A DNA stretch of 64,000 nucleotides from Nannochloropsis oceanica (GCA_004519485.1 CP038106.1:310001-374000); one strand, 5' to 3'; counted from the stretch's first letter, positions 23,001 through 34,378 are shown. The notes: generated by a model from the letters alone, not told the origin. Made by a program: numbers and translations.

Positions 23001-23426
23001 GGAGAAACCCAGGTCAAGGGTGATGCCCCGCTCTTGGGATTGAGGGTGTTTGTCGAGGGCGGCCGTAGAAAGGTGGTTGGAGAGTGACCGAACAAGTGAT
23101 GTTTTGCCGGAGTCGACGTGGCCCATGACACCGACGTTGATGTTGAGGGGAAGGGAGGTCGGGAGGCTGGGAGAGGCGACTGCAGAAGGGAGGAAGGTGG
23201 CGGTGGAGGAGGAGGGGGAGGGAGGGGAGGAGGAGGTGGAGGATGACGAGGAAGATGACGTGGTACCGGAAGCGGTACTTAATGTGGGGGTGGGGATGGA
23301 AGTGATTTGGGGGTGATCGTCGATGATCGCGGGTTTCCCTCCTTCCCCTCTTGCTTCCTGCTGCCTCCGTTGTGGCAAAGGCCCCCTGATGCCGCTGTTC
23401 CTGCTAGAAATGTCTTCGTAGCACAT
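20070..23426 (-). CDS. EEFSEC: selenocysteine-specific elongation factor EFSec/SelB (2 exons)
   Basis: Exons 23426-22232 and 22036-20070 join in VLTG|TVLHG, the conserved VLTGT step that opens translation-factor domain 2, giving about 1053 residues. GTPase motifs are complete: P-loop GHVDSGKT near residue 100, switch ERGITLDLG, DCPGH, and NKTD near 219. Domains II and III follow (DIIELPGLGQTRKVKSLQVF; GVVRKIRAFRGRV). The C-terminal domain has GMEVETEDGQVGRL, FGKGGKVRIRF and FRRFVFDPLKKMVQ, which match the EFSec-specific domain IV. EFSec binds GTP and selenocysteinyl-tRNA and brings it to UGA codons with a SECIS element and its binding protein. The protein is much longer than animal EFSec (about 600) because of low-complexity inserts and an apparent second copy of part of domain IV at the C-terminus. 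Confidence 0.93.
20164..20345 (-). other. second, degenerate copy of EFSec domain IV module
   Basis: The encoded segment GFFSMEEDIRKYIGLKV, followed by YVVGPFGKGGKAKVQF, parallels the upstream segment GFFKKETTLGPFVGMEV followed by FGKGGKVRIRF (about 20975-21105). Order and spacing match. The upstream copy is the one that carries the conserved FRRFVFDPLKKMVQ continuation; the last copy lacks it. Confidence 0.7.
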
Positions 23427-25105
23427 GTTGCTGCTGCGGCTGCTGCTGCTACTTCTTCTTGTTGTTCTAGCTTTTGTGCCACGCAGGAGGCTGTCGTCTC
23501 GTCTGACCTTCTCACGTAGCAGCAGGAATCCACACGGGAACCAGGCGGTGGAATTGGAAGCTGCTGTGGGAGGGATAAGGTGGGGGCAAAAGGGAGCGAG
23601 AGAGAGGAAGGGGAAGGGATAGAGGGCAAGGAGAAAGTGTTTTTAATTTATAATTACGATCAGAAGATTGGACCCAAGTTTTTGCTCACGAAAAACTTGG
23701 AGGGCAATCACATAGAGGGTATTTGTGCCTGTGAGAATGGAAGGTAGGGATGGAGACAAGGTCGATCCCCCCCTCGACGCGTACGCTTTGGATGAGTTGG
23801 GTGAGGGTGGAAGTTTCCAGTCAGTGATGGGAAAAGGAGAGGGAGGGAGGGAAAGAGGGCATGATTTCCTTCGGACATTTCCCTCTGAAGGGCAAAAGCC
23901 GGCCAATTTGACCCCTCGGAGCGGAAGGGAAAGCTGGGACACACAGGCCATGTCTAGGCTGGCGCCACTTTTATGTCCAAGGTGTTGCAGGCGGAAAGAC
24001 ATGTAACGTGTGGAACCCATATAAATCTCCAGCGCTTAGAGTTTCACGACAAATATGCGACTAGGTGGCCTCCTGCTCCAAACTAGTGACTCTTCCCACC
24101 CTTCGGAGCTCAACCAACCCGTCCCACCTCACCCCAACACCCCTGGCAAAGACAACACCAAGATTGGACCAACAAAACAGTCGGCGTACCTGAAGAGTCC
24201 ACGTCAGGGGAGAATCGTTCCGTCAATCAATAAGCAATAGAACAAGAGGGGGGGGTACCGTTGGTAGCAAACCCTTGTCAGTGTTGCGTAACAGCGCGTC
24301 TGTGTGGAGGGGTGGAAAGAGGGGAGACGTGGAAAGCATTGAGAGCGTACACATGAGTGCTACGAAGGCATAAATTAGCACGCAAGGGCGTGTCAGTTGA
24401 ATAGAAGGAACAGAAGCTACAAGATGAAGAAGCAATCACAACACAGGCCAGCAGGCTCGCCAGTGGCTGGACAATCCAGCTCGCTATGGTGAGAATTTAA
24501 TCAAGCCTTCATGTCCGTCAAATTAGGACATTTACGCTCTTGAAAGACCGATCGACGGCAAGCGGGCACGCGATGGTCCGAAAATTCATGCTTTTTTTCC
24601 GTCTCCCTGAGACATTTTACTACTGCATGACACAAGGGCAAGCATGCCAGGAATCCGAGGTAGAGCACCACCGCCAAAGCCTTTTTTTTTGTTTTTTTTT
24701 ATTAAGAAAGTCAACGCAAATGACTGCATCGCTCATAGCATGCCCGTGTAATAAGGAGTTTGATAAATCATTCAAGATACCCTTCATATTAGTGCCCCGG
24801 ACATAACGCGAAGTTTTTGCAGTGCCGTCGTTGGAGATCCCCACTTGGCACGCTGAGCGCGAAAAACGGAGAGGGGAGGGTCGGGGGGGGAAAGACTCGG
24901 GAGGAGGACTTGTGTCTTCTGGGAGATAAAGGTATTAACGACCACTCACCGTTCTCTGCGTTGTATTCCACACACTGACACATACCCGACCGTGTGGCAG
25001 GCTGGCCGGTGCTCCACGCCTCGCCCTTTATTCAGTTTGCGGTCCAAAGAACACTCTTGGCATCATCATCATCATCGACATAATCCTCATAACTTCTCCA
25101 CAACA
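23427..25105. promoter_or_regulatory. divergent intergenic region (EFSec / CNOT9), 1.7 kb
   Basis: This separates the EFSec start (minus) from the CNOT9 start (plus). The part next to EFSec is open in another frame but without features. The middle (23650-25000) shows no gene. A poly-T stretch lies near 24682-24700, and a short CAT repeat precedes the CNOT9 ATG at about 25063-25076. No convincing RNA gene was seen. Confidence 0.45.
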
Positions 25106-26739
25106 ATGCTGGGCATGAACCCTTTGAGCTCCTTAGGCGGAGGTACGTGCGGCGAAGCCAAATAAAGAGGATGAGCCGAAGGAGATATGGCGGTAGGGGA
25201 AGGAGTGGGCAGGGTGTGGCTTGGCATGCCCTTCCGCGTATCTATCTCCCAGTGGAAGGGTAAAGACAAGAGGGGGGTCGAAAAGGCGGGGCAGGCACAT
25301 GCATGTGCGCTTCTACGCTTTCCCTGTGATCCCCAACCCCCTGCTCTCTCATTCACTCCTCTCCTTAAATCCTCAATCGTCATTGTCGACCGACTAATGT
25401 CTAGTGCTACCATGCTCTTCACTCACACCAACCACCCTCCGTCAAATTAATATGCATACATAGTTGGAGTCGGTCCGTCCGCACAAACGGGTGGCTTGAC
25501 CGGTGGCGGCCCCGGAGGATATGAGGAATTGACGCCGTTGGTCATGCAGTTGTCGGAGCCGGACAAGGTAAGGAACGAAGCAAAGCAAGCAAAAAAAAAA
25601 GGGCAGACAGTATGAGAGAGATTGGAAAGTGAGAGTGGAGAGACAGGGGAACGAGGCAAATGAATGGCCGTCAAGTATCTTGCATCCCCTCCCACACACT
25701 GTACGTTTTCCCTTCTCTCCCTCCATCCCTCCCTCCTTCCCTCCCTCCTTCCATACCTCCCTCCCTCCCTCCCCTCCACCCAATCCACTCAGCGCGAAAC
25801 CGCCCTGATGGAATTGAGCAAGAAGCGTGAGGTCTATCCGGACCTGGCTCCCATCCTCTGGCACTCTGTCGGAACCATGGCTGCCCTCCTTCAGGAAATT
25901 ATTGCCATTTACCCTATGCTTTCCCCCCCCACCCTAACGGCCCAAGCCAGCAACCGTGTATGCAACGCCCTGGCCTTGCTGCAGTGTGTGGCGAGCCATG
26001 CTGAGACCAGGGGACTCTTTTTGCAAGGTCATGATTAAGTGGGGGGAGTGGGAGGGGAGGGAGGAGGGAGGAGGTAGAAGAGGGGCGCGCACCAGGGCAG
26101 GCCTTGTAAATGCACCTGAATTTAAAGCTCTCGTTCTCAGTGAACTAATATTCCCACGCCCTCTCTCTCTTCCTCCCACCCACTTGATCGCCTCTTTCTC
26201 CCTTAGCGCACATTCCCATGTATCTGTACCCTTTCCTTAATACGGTCATGAGCAAAAGTCGACCTTTCGAGTACCTGCGTCTCACGTCTCTAGGCGTGAT
26301 AGGGGCCTTGGTGAAGATGGACGATTCAGAGGTCATCTCCTTCCTCCTTCAGACCGAAATAATTCCCCTGTGCCTCCGAATCATGGAGACGGGAAATGAA
26401 TTGAGCAAGACAGTGGCCACTTTTATCGTACAAAAAATCCTGCTTGATGAGATGGGATTGAACTATATCTGCGCCACGGCCGAGCGCTTCTTTGCCGTGT
26501 CCACAGTGCTGAGTAACATGGTGCAAGCGCTGATAGAGGTTCCTTCAGTGAGGCTACTCAAGCATATTGTCCGTTGTTATTTACGCCTGTCGGAGAATCC
26601 GAGAGCGCGTGATGCGCTGCGACAGTGCTTGCCCGACGCTTTGAGGAGTGACCAGACGTTTGCGCAGTGTCTGAAGGATGATGTGACGATCAATCGCTGG
26701 TTGGCGAACTTGCTGTATAACATTAGCGAGGGAGTTTAG
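25106..26739 (+). CDS. CNOT9: CNOT9 / RCD1 / CAF40 subunit of the CCR4-NOT complex (4 exons)
   Basis: Exons 25106-25142, 25464-25567, 25793-26027 and 26207-26739 give 302 residues, the usual family length. Phases agree at every junction. After a short Gly-rich N-terminus, the armadillo-type core is almost textbook: [72 protein letters not shown] and [24 protein letters not shown]9 binds NOT1 and, in animals, Trp-containing partners such as GW182 and tristetraprolin, linking target mRNAs to deadenylation and decay in the cytoplasm. Conservation here is the strongest of any gene in the window. The first exon codes for only 12 complete residues and would be missed without its GTACGT donor. Confidence 0.95.
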
Positions 26740-27158
26740 TCTCGTGATAGGCATAGACGGAGGGAGGAGTAAGTGGGGAGGAGTGCTGAGAGGAGGGGGA
26801 GGGAGGGAGGGAGGGAGGGAAGGAGGGAGGGAAGGAGGGAAAGTGACAGGGAATGTATAGGGAAAATCTGCCAAAGAGACAAAAGAAAAGAGAAGCAAAA
26901 TAACTTACATGCATAGAGGCCACAATTTAATGCATATGTTTCCTTGCCTTACTCAGGAGTATGCAGTGATGCAGTGTACAAATATTTTACGTGCCCACGA
27001 GAGAGAGAGAAGCCGTTGCTTCCCGCGCTTTCGTAGCTGTCCCAACTTCTTCTTTGCTTTACTTTTGGCACAAAACATACACGAACGCCGCGTCATGTAA
27101 GCTGAGTCTCTTCCACTACACGTGGCTCCCTCTAATCAGTCGCCCCCTCGTTACAAGC
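26740..27158. promoter_or_regulatory. tandem intergenic region (CNOT9 to BRCT gene)
   Basis: About 420 bp between two rightward genes, one of only three same-strand junctions. A (GGGA)n run lies at 26802-26840, probably in the CNOT9 3' untranslated region. The right part must hold the BRCT-gene promoter; no element is recognisable. Confidence 0.45.
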
Positions 27159-27698
27159 ATGGACCTTATCTGTCTCTCCCCCATCCCACTCCCAGCTCAG
27201 AAGCATCCTCCCTTCGCCCCATCATTCGCCACGACGGACGTTGGGCACAAAGGTATGGACAGCCTGGGAGAAAACGACAGCGGGTTTCTGTATTCGGTGC
27301 CATCATCCCCACCTGCTGGCGAACCCGCTTCATTTGCTGCTGCCGCAGCGCTCAAGCATTCGTCAGCTCAACCCTTGGCTGCCACCCCTACTCCTGACGA
27401 AGAAGGCCAAGCCGGCGGTCCATCCCCTCCCCCCACGATATCAACAACAGTCGCACAAACAGGCGGTGCAGCAGCTGCTGCAGCACCCGTGACGGTTGCA
27501 GCTAAGGTGGACGGTGCCTTGTCAACTCATTTCGAGCAACTCATGTTGGGAGCTTCTATGCTCAGCACTGCTGGTGAGGGTACTCAGGACGATCCCCACG
27601 CCGCCGCCACACCCACTAACATCCCCGCCACCAATACAACCACCGCACCAATGGCTACCGTGGCAGCTACCATGCCTCATTCTTCTTCGTTTTCTTCT

Positions 27699-27749
<51 letters not shown>

Positions 27750-30317
27750 CCTAGAAGTCCGCTTCCTAGGGCACGGGCCGAACTTCCTGTGAACCTTGAT
27801 TCGCCACCTGCCTTGCCCTTGTCGCCTGGGGATGCCGTGCAACAGGAGGACATGGTTTGGACGAGCACTCAGGAGGAAGTGGAGCATACACAGGCGGACT
27901 GGCCACCGGCGGGTGAGGGGGAAGGGGAAGGGGAAGGAGAGGGAGAGGGAGGGGGAGAGGGAGAGGAGTGGGGGGAGGAGGAGAAGCGAAGAGAGGAGGA
28001 GGAGGGGGAAAGAAAGGGCGAGGAAGGTATAACGCGGTCATCCAAGTCTGAACAAGCAGGAATAAGACAGGAGGGGAAGGATGAGGAGGCGCACGAAGAG
28101 CACCAGGAAGATGTAGAGATTGAAGCTTCCTTGAACGTGGAGAATTTTGCTGAGCGGCAGCAACGACAGACGCCTCCATCCAAAGAATACTCTTCGTCAT
28201 TCAATGCTTCAGAATCGCAGAGAGAGAGGGCGGGAGGTAAAGAGGGCGAGGAGGAGGAGCAAGAGCCTAGTCAGGTGAATTTCCCAATCTTGTCTCAGAC
28301 GCAGCACACGCAGCACGCCCCGCACGGAGGGAGGGTGCCACGAGGAGAAGGAGGAGGAGGAGGAGGAGGAGGAGGAGGAGGAGAGGCAACTCAAGCGAGC
28401 CTGGCCCCTTTTCAATTTCCTGAAGAGCCGTCGCAGCCGTCGGTGGTAGGGGGAAGCAGAGAGGGGGGGATAGGGGAGGGGGGAAGCCAGTCTGAATCGT
28501 CACGAGGAGGGGATGGTCCGTCAGAAGCGACATCGGCCGTTGACTTTCCTTCCAGTATAGAGTTCCCGGGTGACGAGGAAGAGAAGGAAGAGGGGGAGGA
28601 GGAGGGCGGGGGGGAGGGAGGGAACCAGGGACAGCAGAGCGTGCCACAGCAGCTGTCGCCGGACGATTCCGGGTGTTCTGGAAAGGAGACATGTCCTGCT
28701 GCCGGTGCTGCTGCTCTCGAGCAGGAAGGTAAACGAAGCTCAAGACGTGAAGGAAAAGGAGCTGGAGGAGGAGGAGGTAGGGTGGGTGATGAGAAGGAGG
28801 GAGGGAGGGAGGGAGAGGAGCAGGAAGAGCCTATGGCATTGGAGGATGAGGCGGGAATGCTCCTGGTTATTGGTGAAGAGGGGAGGAAGGATGAAGAGAT
28901 ACAACGACAGCAGCAGCGGCAGCAGGAGAAAGAGGAGGAGAAGGAGAAGGGGGAGAAGAATGGGAAGGAAGAGGATTCCATCTCTGTTGATTCTCTTACC
29001 CTCGGCGCGATCGTCCGTCCCCTCCTCCCTCCCTCCGCCCAAAACACACCGCCCACACTAAGGGATGACGTGGGCCACGAAGAGGAGGAGGAAGAGGAGG
29101 CGAAGGAGGAGGAGGGAGGAATGGAGGAGCTGGTGTCGGTATCACGTACTCGTGCCTCCCGAGGCAATGGAGGGCGCTTGTGGAACGCTGCTGCACATCC
29201 CAGTCAGGACACTTATCGTCCTACCCCACGTGCTCCTCCTGCTCCTCCGCCTCCTGCATGTTCTACGTCTCCTGGCGAGGGGGAAGAGACGCCGGACTCC
29301 CCTTCCTTGCTGCCGGAGAAAATGAAACAGAGTGAGGGCATGGAGGGGGGCGATAAGGAAAAAGGCAGAAGGGGAAAGAGGACGGGCATGAAAATGGGGC
29401 CTGGAGGGAAGGAGGAAGGAGGGAGGAATAACCAGAAAGACATGTGTCCGTCCTCATCCGCTCTCTCGCTCGTAGCAGCCCACAGGGCGACGGAAACAGA
29501 TAGGGAAAAGGCGTGCAAAGACGGGGAGGAGGAGGAGGAGGAGGAGGAGGAGGAGGAGGAGGAGGAGGAGGAGGAAGAAGAAGAGGGAAAAGAGCGGGGT
29601 AGGAAGGGCGGGCGGGTGGTACCACGACGGGTGGCGCCGCTTGCGGATGAAGGATGGCTTACCACCAAGGGGGCCGTACTCAAGAGACGCGTTTTTCCTG
29701 CTGCCGAAGCAGCGGCGGCAGCAGCGGGGACGGGGAAGGGGGGAGGAGAAAGCGAGCATCTGCAAGGAAAGGAGCAGCAGCGACAAGCAGCGGTAGCAGT
29801 TCTGTATCGACGTCGTCAGAAAAGGGAGGAGGAGGAGGAGGAGGAGGAGGAGGAGGAGGAGGAGGAAGAGGAGGAGGAGGAGGAGGAGGAGGAGGAGGAG
29901 GAGGAGGAGGAGGAGGAGGAGGAGGAGGAGGAGGTTGAGAGGAAGGGGGAGGAGGAAGCGGAAGAGGACGAGCGACCTTTTTCCACTGGAGGAGGACGAA
30001 AGTGTACGTCCCCTTCGGCCATCACTTTCTCCCCTACTGGTGGTGTTGAAGCTGCCGCTGCAGACACTGCTGCTGCTGAAGGTGAGGAGACAGCCCTGTC
30101 GGCAGCGGCAGTGCAAGCGCTGTTACTCGATGAACGGTTACGTGCCCGGGAGCAAGAATTGGACGCTAGGGAGAGAGCATTGAACGAACGGGAGAGGAGA
30201 TTAGATGGTCGGCAGGTGGCCTTGGAGAGAATCAACAGGGTATTGATGACCGGAGGCCGGGCTATTTCGGCCGAGCCTTTGTTTATGTCTCCTGTTGGGA
30301 AGGTAGGGGGGGGGTAA
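27159..30317 (+). CDS. N-terminal part of a giant acidic BRCT-protein gene
   Basis: One open frame of 1052 residues from the ATG at 27159 (an alternative ATG lies at 27255, opening MDSLGENDSG). It is dominated by Glu, Gly, Gln, Ser and Ala runs. Ser-Gln/Thr-Gln dipeptides recur (STQEEVEHTQ, SQTQHTQ, ATQAS), as in substrates of ATM/ATR kinases. The only ordered-looking part is a charged helix near the C-terminus (DERLRAREQELDARERAL, ERERRLDGRQVALERINRV). The frame stops at 30315-30317, where the next frame starts with overlapping ATG. I read both as one gene interrupted by a short intron I cannot place or by an error in the nearby G-runs. Taken alone it would be a disordered protein of unknown function. 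Confidence 0.6.
28330..28390 (+). repeat. GGA coding repeat
   Basis: A run of GGA units encodes Gly within the N-terminal BRCT-gene frame. It is one of at least eight such runs between 27900 and 32800. Confidence 0.85.
29521..29590 (+). repeat. GAG coding repeat (polyGlu)
   Basis: About 20 GAG/GAA units encode a Glu run in the N-terminal BRCT-gene frame. The DNA is purine-only on the plus strand. Confidence 0.93.
29825..29935 (+). repeat. (GAG)n coding microsatellite, about 110 bp
   Basis: The longest triplet repeat in the window: about 36 nearly pure GAG units encode uninterrupted Glu. A pure purine strand of this length can form triplex or G-rich structures, and its length is likely to differ between strains. 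Confidence 0.96.
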
Positions 30318-30340
30318 TGAGGCAGGGAGGGGGGGGGGGG
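30306..30340. other. two G homopolymers at the BRCT-gene frame change
   Basis: A run of 9 G (30306-30314) is followed closely by a run of 12 G (30329-30340). The stop of the upstream frame and the start of the downstream frame fall between them. A change of one base in the first run would place the two frames in register. Homopolymer miscounts are a common sequencing error, but a natural frame difference or a small intron cannot be excluded. Confidence 0.7.
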
Positions 30341-31067
30341 ATGATGTGTCCAAGTCGTAGCTGTGAAGTGGGGGGAAGGATGATGGGAGGAGGGGGAGGA
30401 GAAGAAGGGGAGCGTAAGGGTCGGAGGGTCTCTTTGCCTGCTCGATGTGGGGGAGAAGGAGGATTTAAGAGGCTGGTGGGGAGCAGGAGGATGAAGGCAA
30501 GGGGGCTCCATCGGGCGGAGGAGGAGGAAAGGGAGGAGGAAGATGATGACGAGGCGGAGAGTGGGGCAGCTGGAGGAGGAGGAAGAGGAGGAGGAGGGGG
30601 ACGGGGGCGGGGAGGAAGGGAGGACAACGATCCTTTTAACTTTCCGAGCACTGGGACCATGCCTCGTTTGGAGGTAGCAGCCCCTAAGCCCAAGGCCCGC
30701 CCTCACTCCCTCCCTCCACCCCGCCCTTTTGCTTCGCTGGGGCCGAGTAAGCTATATCCAGCGTATGAGGAGCAGCAGCAGCAGCAGCAGCAGGGTCAGG
30801 TGGGTGGGATTAAAACGATGACCAGCACTGGCAGCGGAGGAAGAGGAGGAGGAGGAGGAGGAGGAGGAGAAGGAGGAGGAGGAGGAGGAGGAGAAGGAAG
30901 GCGAGGAGGGCCTGGAGGAGGTCTTCTGAATGGGAGGAAGCGGCCACTGGACTACTTCAGTAGCGACAGTGAAGATGAGGAGGAGGACGAGGAAGGGATA
31001 GAGGGACGGACGGGTGTTGCCGTCGGTGGTAGTGGTGGTGGTGGAGGAGGAGGAGGCGGAAATGTGT

Positions 31068-31116
<49 letters not shown>

Positions 31117-31286
31117 CCAGCAACAGCAACAACAACAACAACAACAGCAACAGCAACAGCAAGAGGGACAAGGCGGGAGGGCTGGTCCGGGCTACCTTCG
31201 CAAGCTGGTGGCCGAGAAGGGGAAGGAACAGCGGCAGCAGCAGCAACGTGGTGGTAGAACACCATCAGCATCAGCAGCAGCGGCAT

Positions 31287-31317
<31 letters not shown>

Positions 31318-34300
31318 GCGATGTCCCTCCTTGTCCTCCTCCTCGTCCTCCGTCTCGTCCTCCTCCAACAAGAAGGCCAGAGTCCTACCCTCCTCCCACC
31401 CGCCCGCGCTCCCCTCGTTTCAGATCCTTTGGGAGCACCTGAAGCGCCAAGGCTGGACCTGGAAACCCGGGAAAGGTCTTGTGTCCTTCTACTACGTCCG
31501 TCCCGGCAAAAGCGTAGGAGGGAGGGAGGGAGGGAGGGAGGGGGTGGACTACTTCACGGACGAGGATGCCTTGATGGCGTACGGGGTGAAGGAGGGGCTG
31601 CTGCCTCCGGCGGTGGAGGAGGAGGGGGACGGAGGATTGGGGGAGATTTGCGATGAGGAGACGCAGGTGGAGGTGGAGGAGGGGGAAGGGGGCCAGGAGG
31701 AGGAAAGCGAGGAGGAGGAGGAGGAGTTGGAAGGGGGGGAGTTAAGGGCAGGGAAGAGTGAAAGGATTAAGAATAGGATGAAGCGGAAGTCAGGAGGGAG
31801 GGAGGGAGGAAGGGAGGATGATTTTTATTACTATGAAGGAACGGGAGTGCCGGCTTCCTCAAGAGCACCCTTTCCTCCCCCGGCACCTCGCCCTCACCTG
31901 GCCGCGGCTAGAGCATTGACACAGAAAAAAAAGCAGCGAAAGATGGAGAGGGACGATGCCGAGAATGACCGACAAGGAGACGAGAAGGAGGCGGAGGAAA
32001 AGGAAGAAGAGCAGGTGGGCGGGAGGACGGACAGCGGGAAGGGAGGGGGCGCCGCGAGGTTACTCAGCAAGACGATGATTCCGACAACGACGTTTCGGGA
32101 ATTGTGGTCGAAGTTGCAGAGAGAGGGCTGGAAGTATCGAAGGGGGAGGGACCTCATTGGTACCTACTACGTGAGGCCGGATAAAACGCTCAAGGATGGG
32201 GTAGTGGGGAGGGATGTATTTTTTACGGCCGAGGCGCTGTTGGAGTGGTGGGGGAGGGAGGGAGGGGATGGAGGAGGAGGTGATGGAGAAGAACCGGAGA
32301 GGGTGATGAAGAGGGCGCAGGGGGAGGTAGGTAGGCGGAAGGAAAGAGATGAAGGAGGAGGGGGAGAGAAGATGAATGTGCCGCCGTCGAAGAAAGGGAG
32401 GAGGGCAGCAGGTGGACAGCAGCAGCAGGGGCAGCAGGGGCAGGGGCAGCGATTGCGTCTGCGCCAGGTACGAGAGGAAGAAGAAGAGGAGGAGGATGAA
32501 GGAGAGGGGCAAAATATGTCGGAGATTCCCTTATCGACGCAAGGTGGAGGAGGGGGCGGAGGAAGGGGCGGAGGAAGGGGCGGAGGAAGGGGAGACTGGG
32601 AAGAGAATACTCAACCGCAGCTTGACGCGTTGGCCGCCCGTCACCATCCGATGGGAGGGAGGGAGCTGGTTCAGCGTTACTTCCCTCCTCCTAGCACTGC
32701 TGCCGGTGGAGCAAGGTGGGGTAGCGCAGGAGGAGGAGGAGGAGGAGGAGGAGGAGGAGGAGGAGGAGGAGGAGGAGGAAGAGGAGGAAGAGGAGGAGGA
32801 GAAGAAGAAGAAGAAAAAGAAGGAGAAGGATTCGGTTTCCGAAGCCCCTCTCCTACGATCGCGACGGGCAGTGTCCCCGGGTGGCTGGGCAGCGCGGGTT
32901 CCACCTCCTCCACCAGCTCCTCTTCCACTGCTGCTGCTGGTGGTGGTGGTACCGCTAGCCGTGCATCCTCCCGCACCCGCTCCCACCTCTTTCAAGGCCT
33001 TCAATTTCTCCTCACCGAGGTCGAGAACCAGCGCAAGGCCCTCGAGTCTCGCATCCGGAACAACGGCGGCACGGTACTTCCTTCCATCGTACCCTTCTCC
33101 ACTCTCCCCCCCTCTCCCCAGCAGGGACAGCGCGACCGGCGGTGGGAGCAGGACGAGGAGGAGAAGAAGGCGTATGAGGGTGTGATGGTGGTCGCAGGAC
33201 CAACGGGCTATCGGAAGTTAAAGTACATGTGGGCACTTGCCAGTGGGGTGCCTCTCTTGCACACAGGATGGGTCGACGCCTGTATCGCTGAGCAGCGGCG
33301 CCTACCATTTTTCGGGCAACTGGAGGAAGAGGGAGGGAGGGGGGGAAGAGGGAATTATGCATTGCCGGCAGGGTTGTCGCTATTGGAGGAGCGCTTTATC
33401 TTCCGTCCGCCCTCTCCGACAGGGCGGGCGAGGCCGGATCCGCTTCTGAAGGGAAAGTGTGTGGTGTTTTGTTGTAGTGACGCTTCTTTTGGGAGGGAAT
33501 GGAAGGCTGTTTTCAGGGCAGCGGGGGCGAGGGAGGCAGTGAGTGTGCGTGAGATTGATGGGGAGTGGCTGAGAGGACATAATGTGGATTATCTTGTGGG
33601 GGATCATTCATGGCCGAAGCAACAACAGCAGCAGTTTCACGAGCAACCGCAGGGTGGTGGTGTTGGTGGTGGAAATGGAGGAAGCGAAGGAAGAAGGGAG
33701 GGGATGGAATTGGCGTTGGTGAAGACGTTGTTGCTGCGGGGACAGGCACGGTTGGTGTCGTTTGATTACGTGGTGCAGTGTTTTGTACACGGCCGGATGT
33801 TGGGCCGGGGAGAGAACGCGAGGTTTGAGTTGAATTGGAGGGTAGATATGGGTACGGGGGAGTTGAAGCAGGGGGAAGGGAGGGAGGGCGGGCGGGAAGA
33901 AAGGAGGGTGTATCATATAAGAGTGGGTATAGAGGGGGGGCCGGTGAAGAGGTATGAGGAGGGAGATTTCGTGGTGCTGAGGGACGGGGGAACGGTGTCG
34001 CCGCGAGGGGAGGGAGGGGGGGGGGGAGGCGTGAAGAGGGTGTCGCCTCGGAAGCTGACTGGATCTGTAGGGGCGGGAGCATTGACACCGCAGGGTGCTG
34101 GTGCGGATGGAGGAAGAGAAGGAGGAGGGGTAGAGTATGCAAGGCTGAGACGGATTCTGACGAACCAGCAGGTGGAGGTGGAATATTTCAGGCAGCCTGA
34201 CCGTGAGAGACAGCCAGCATTGCTGGTATTGGATTCGGGGAGGGGGGTGAAAAAGGTGGGCATCAGGCGGCTTGGTGGGAAGTTTTTGTTGTTGGATGTG

Positions 34301-34378
34301 GAGGCATATTTTGCTCACGATTGCTACACCAGGGGGAGTGGTGAGATTTTTTACACGGCATTGCTGGGAAGGGGCTAG
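30317..34378 (+). CDS. BRCT-domain DNA-damage-mediator-like protein
   Basis: Open frame of 1353 residues, probably the C-terminal part of the gene beginning at 27159. A Gly/Gln/Glu-rich section is followed by two copies of a Trp-rich domain. Copy 1 is near 370-430 (LWEHLKRQGWTWKPGKGL, FYYVRPGKS) and copy 2 near 592-645 (LWSKLQREGWKYRRGRDL, TYYVRPDKT). BRCT-like domains lie at about 895-1000 (VMVVAGPTGYRKLKYMWAL, VPLLHTGWVDACI) and 1041-1170 (LLKGKCVVFC, RLVSFDYVVQCFVHGRML). A conserved C-terminal region (YEEGDFVVLRDGG, GKFLLLDVEAYF) is BAH-like. Tandem BRCT after long SQ/TQ-rich disorder is the layout of checkpoint mediators such as 53BP1, Crb2 and MDC1. A role in nuclear DNA-damage signalling is inference from this layout. 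Confidence 0.75.
31074..31162 (+). repeat. CAG/CAA coding repeat (polyGln)
   Basis: A CAG run followed by CAACAG units encodes about 30 Gln with one His in the BRCT gene. It lies in the disordered part before the first Trp-rich domain. Confidence 0.93.
32728..32816 (+). repeat. GGA coding repeat (polyGly then Glu/Lys)
   Basis: GGA units read in the Gly frame precede a GAA-rich segment between the second Trp-rich domain and the first BRCT-like domain. Confidence 0.9.

Noticed and set aside
24660-24800. RNA polymerase III gene suggested by the poly-T runs
   Set aside because: Poly-T could be a terminator, but no A-box/B-box pair or foldable small RNA is visible upstream.
30303-30762. An intron joining the two BRCT-gene frames
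   Set aside because: The donor after GGGAAG is acceptable, but the nearby acceptor-like AGs at 30354, 30360, 30648 and 30761 do not restore the downstream frame, and most lack a pyrimidine tract.
27522-32157. Long antisense Ser-, Leu- and Pro-rich frames opposite the BRCT gene
   Set aside because: Complement of GGA/GAG repeats gives stop-free TCC/CTC frames. Their composition mirrors the repeat and has no independent features.
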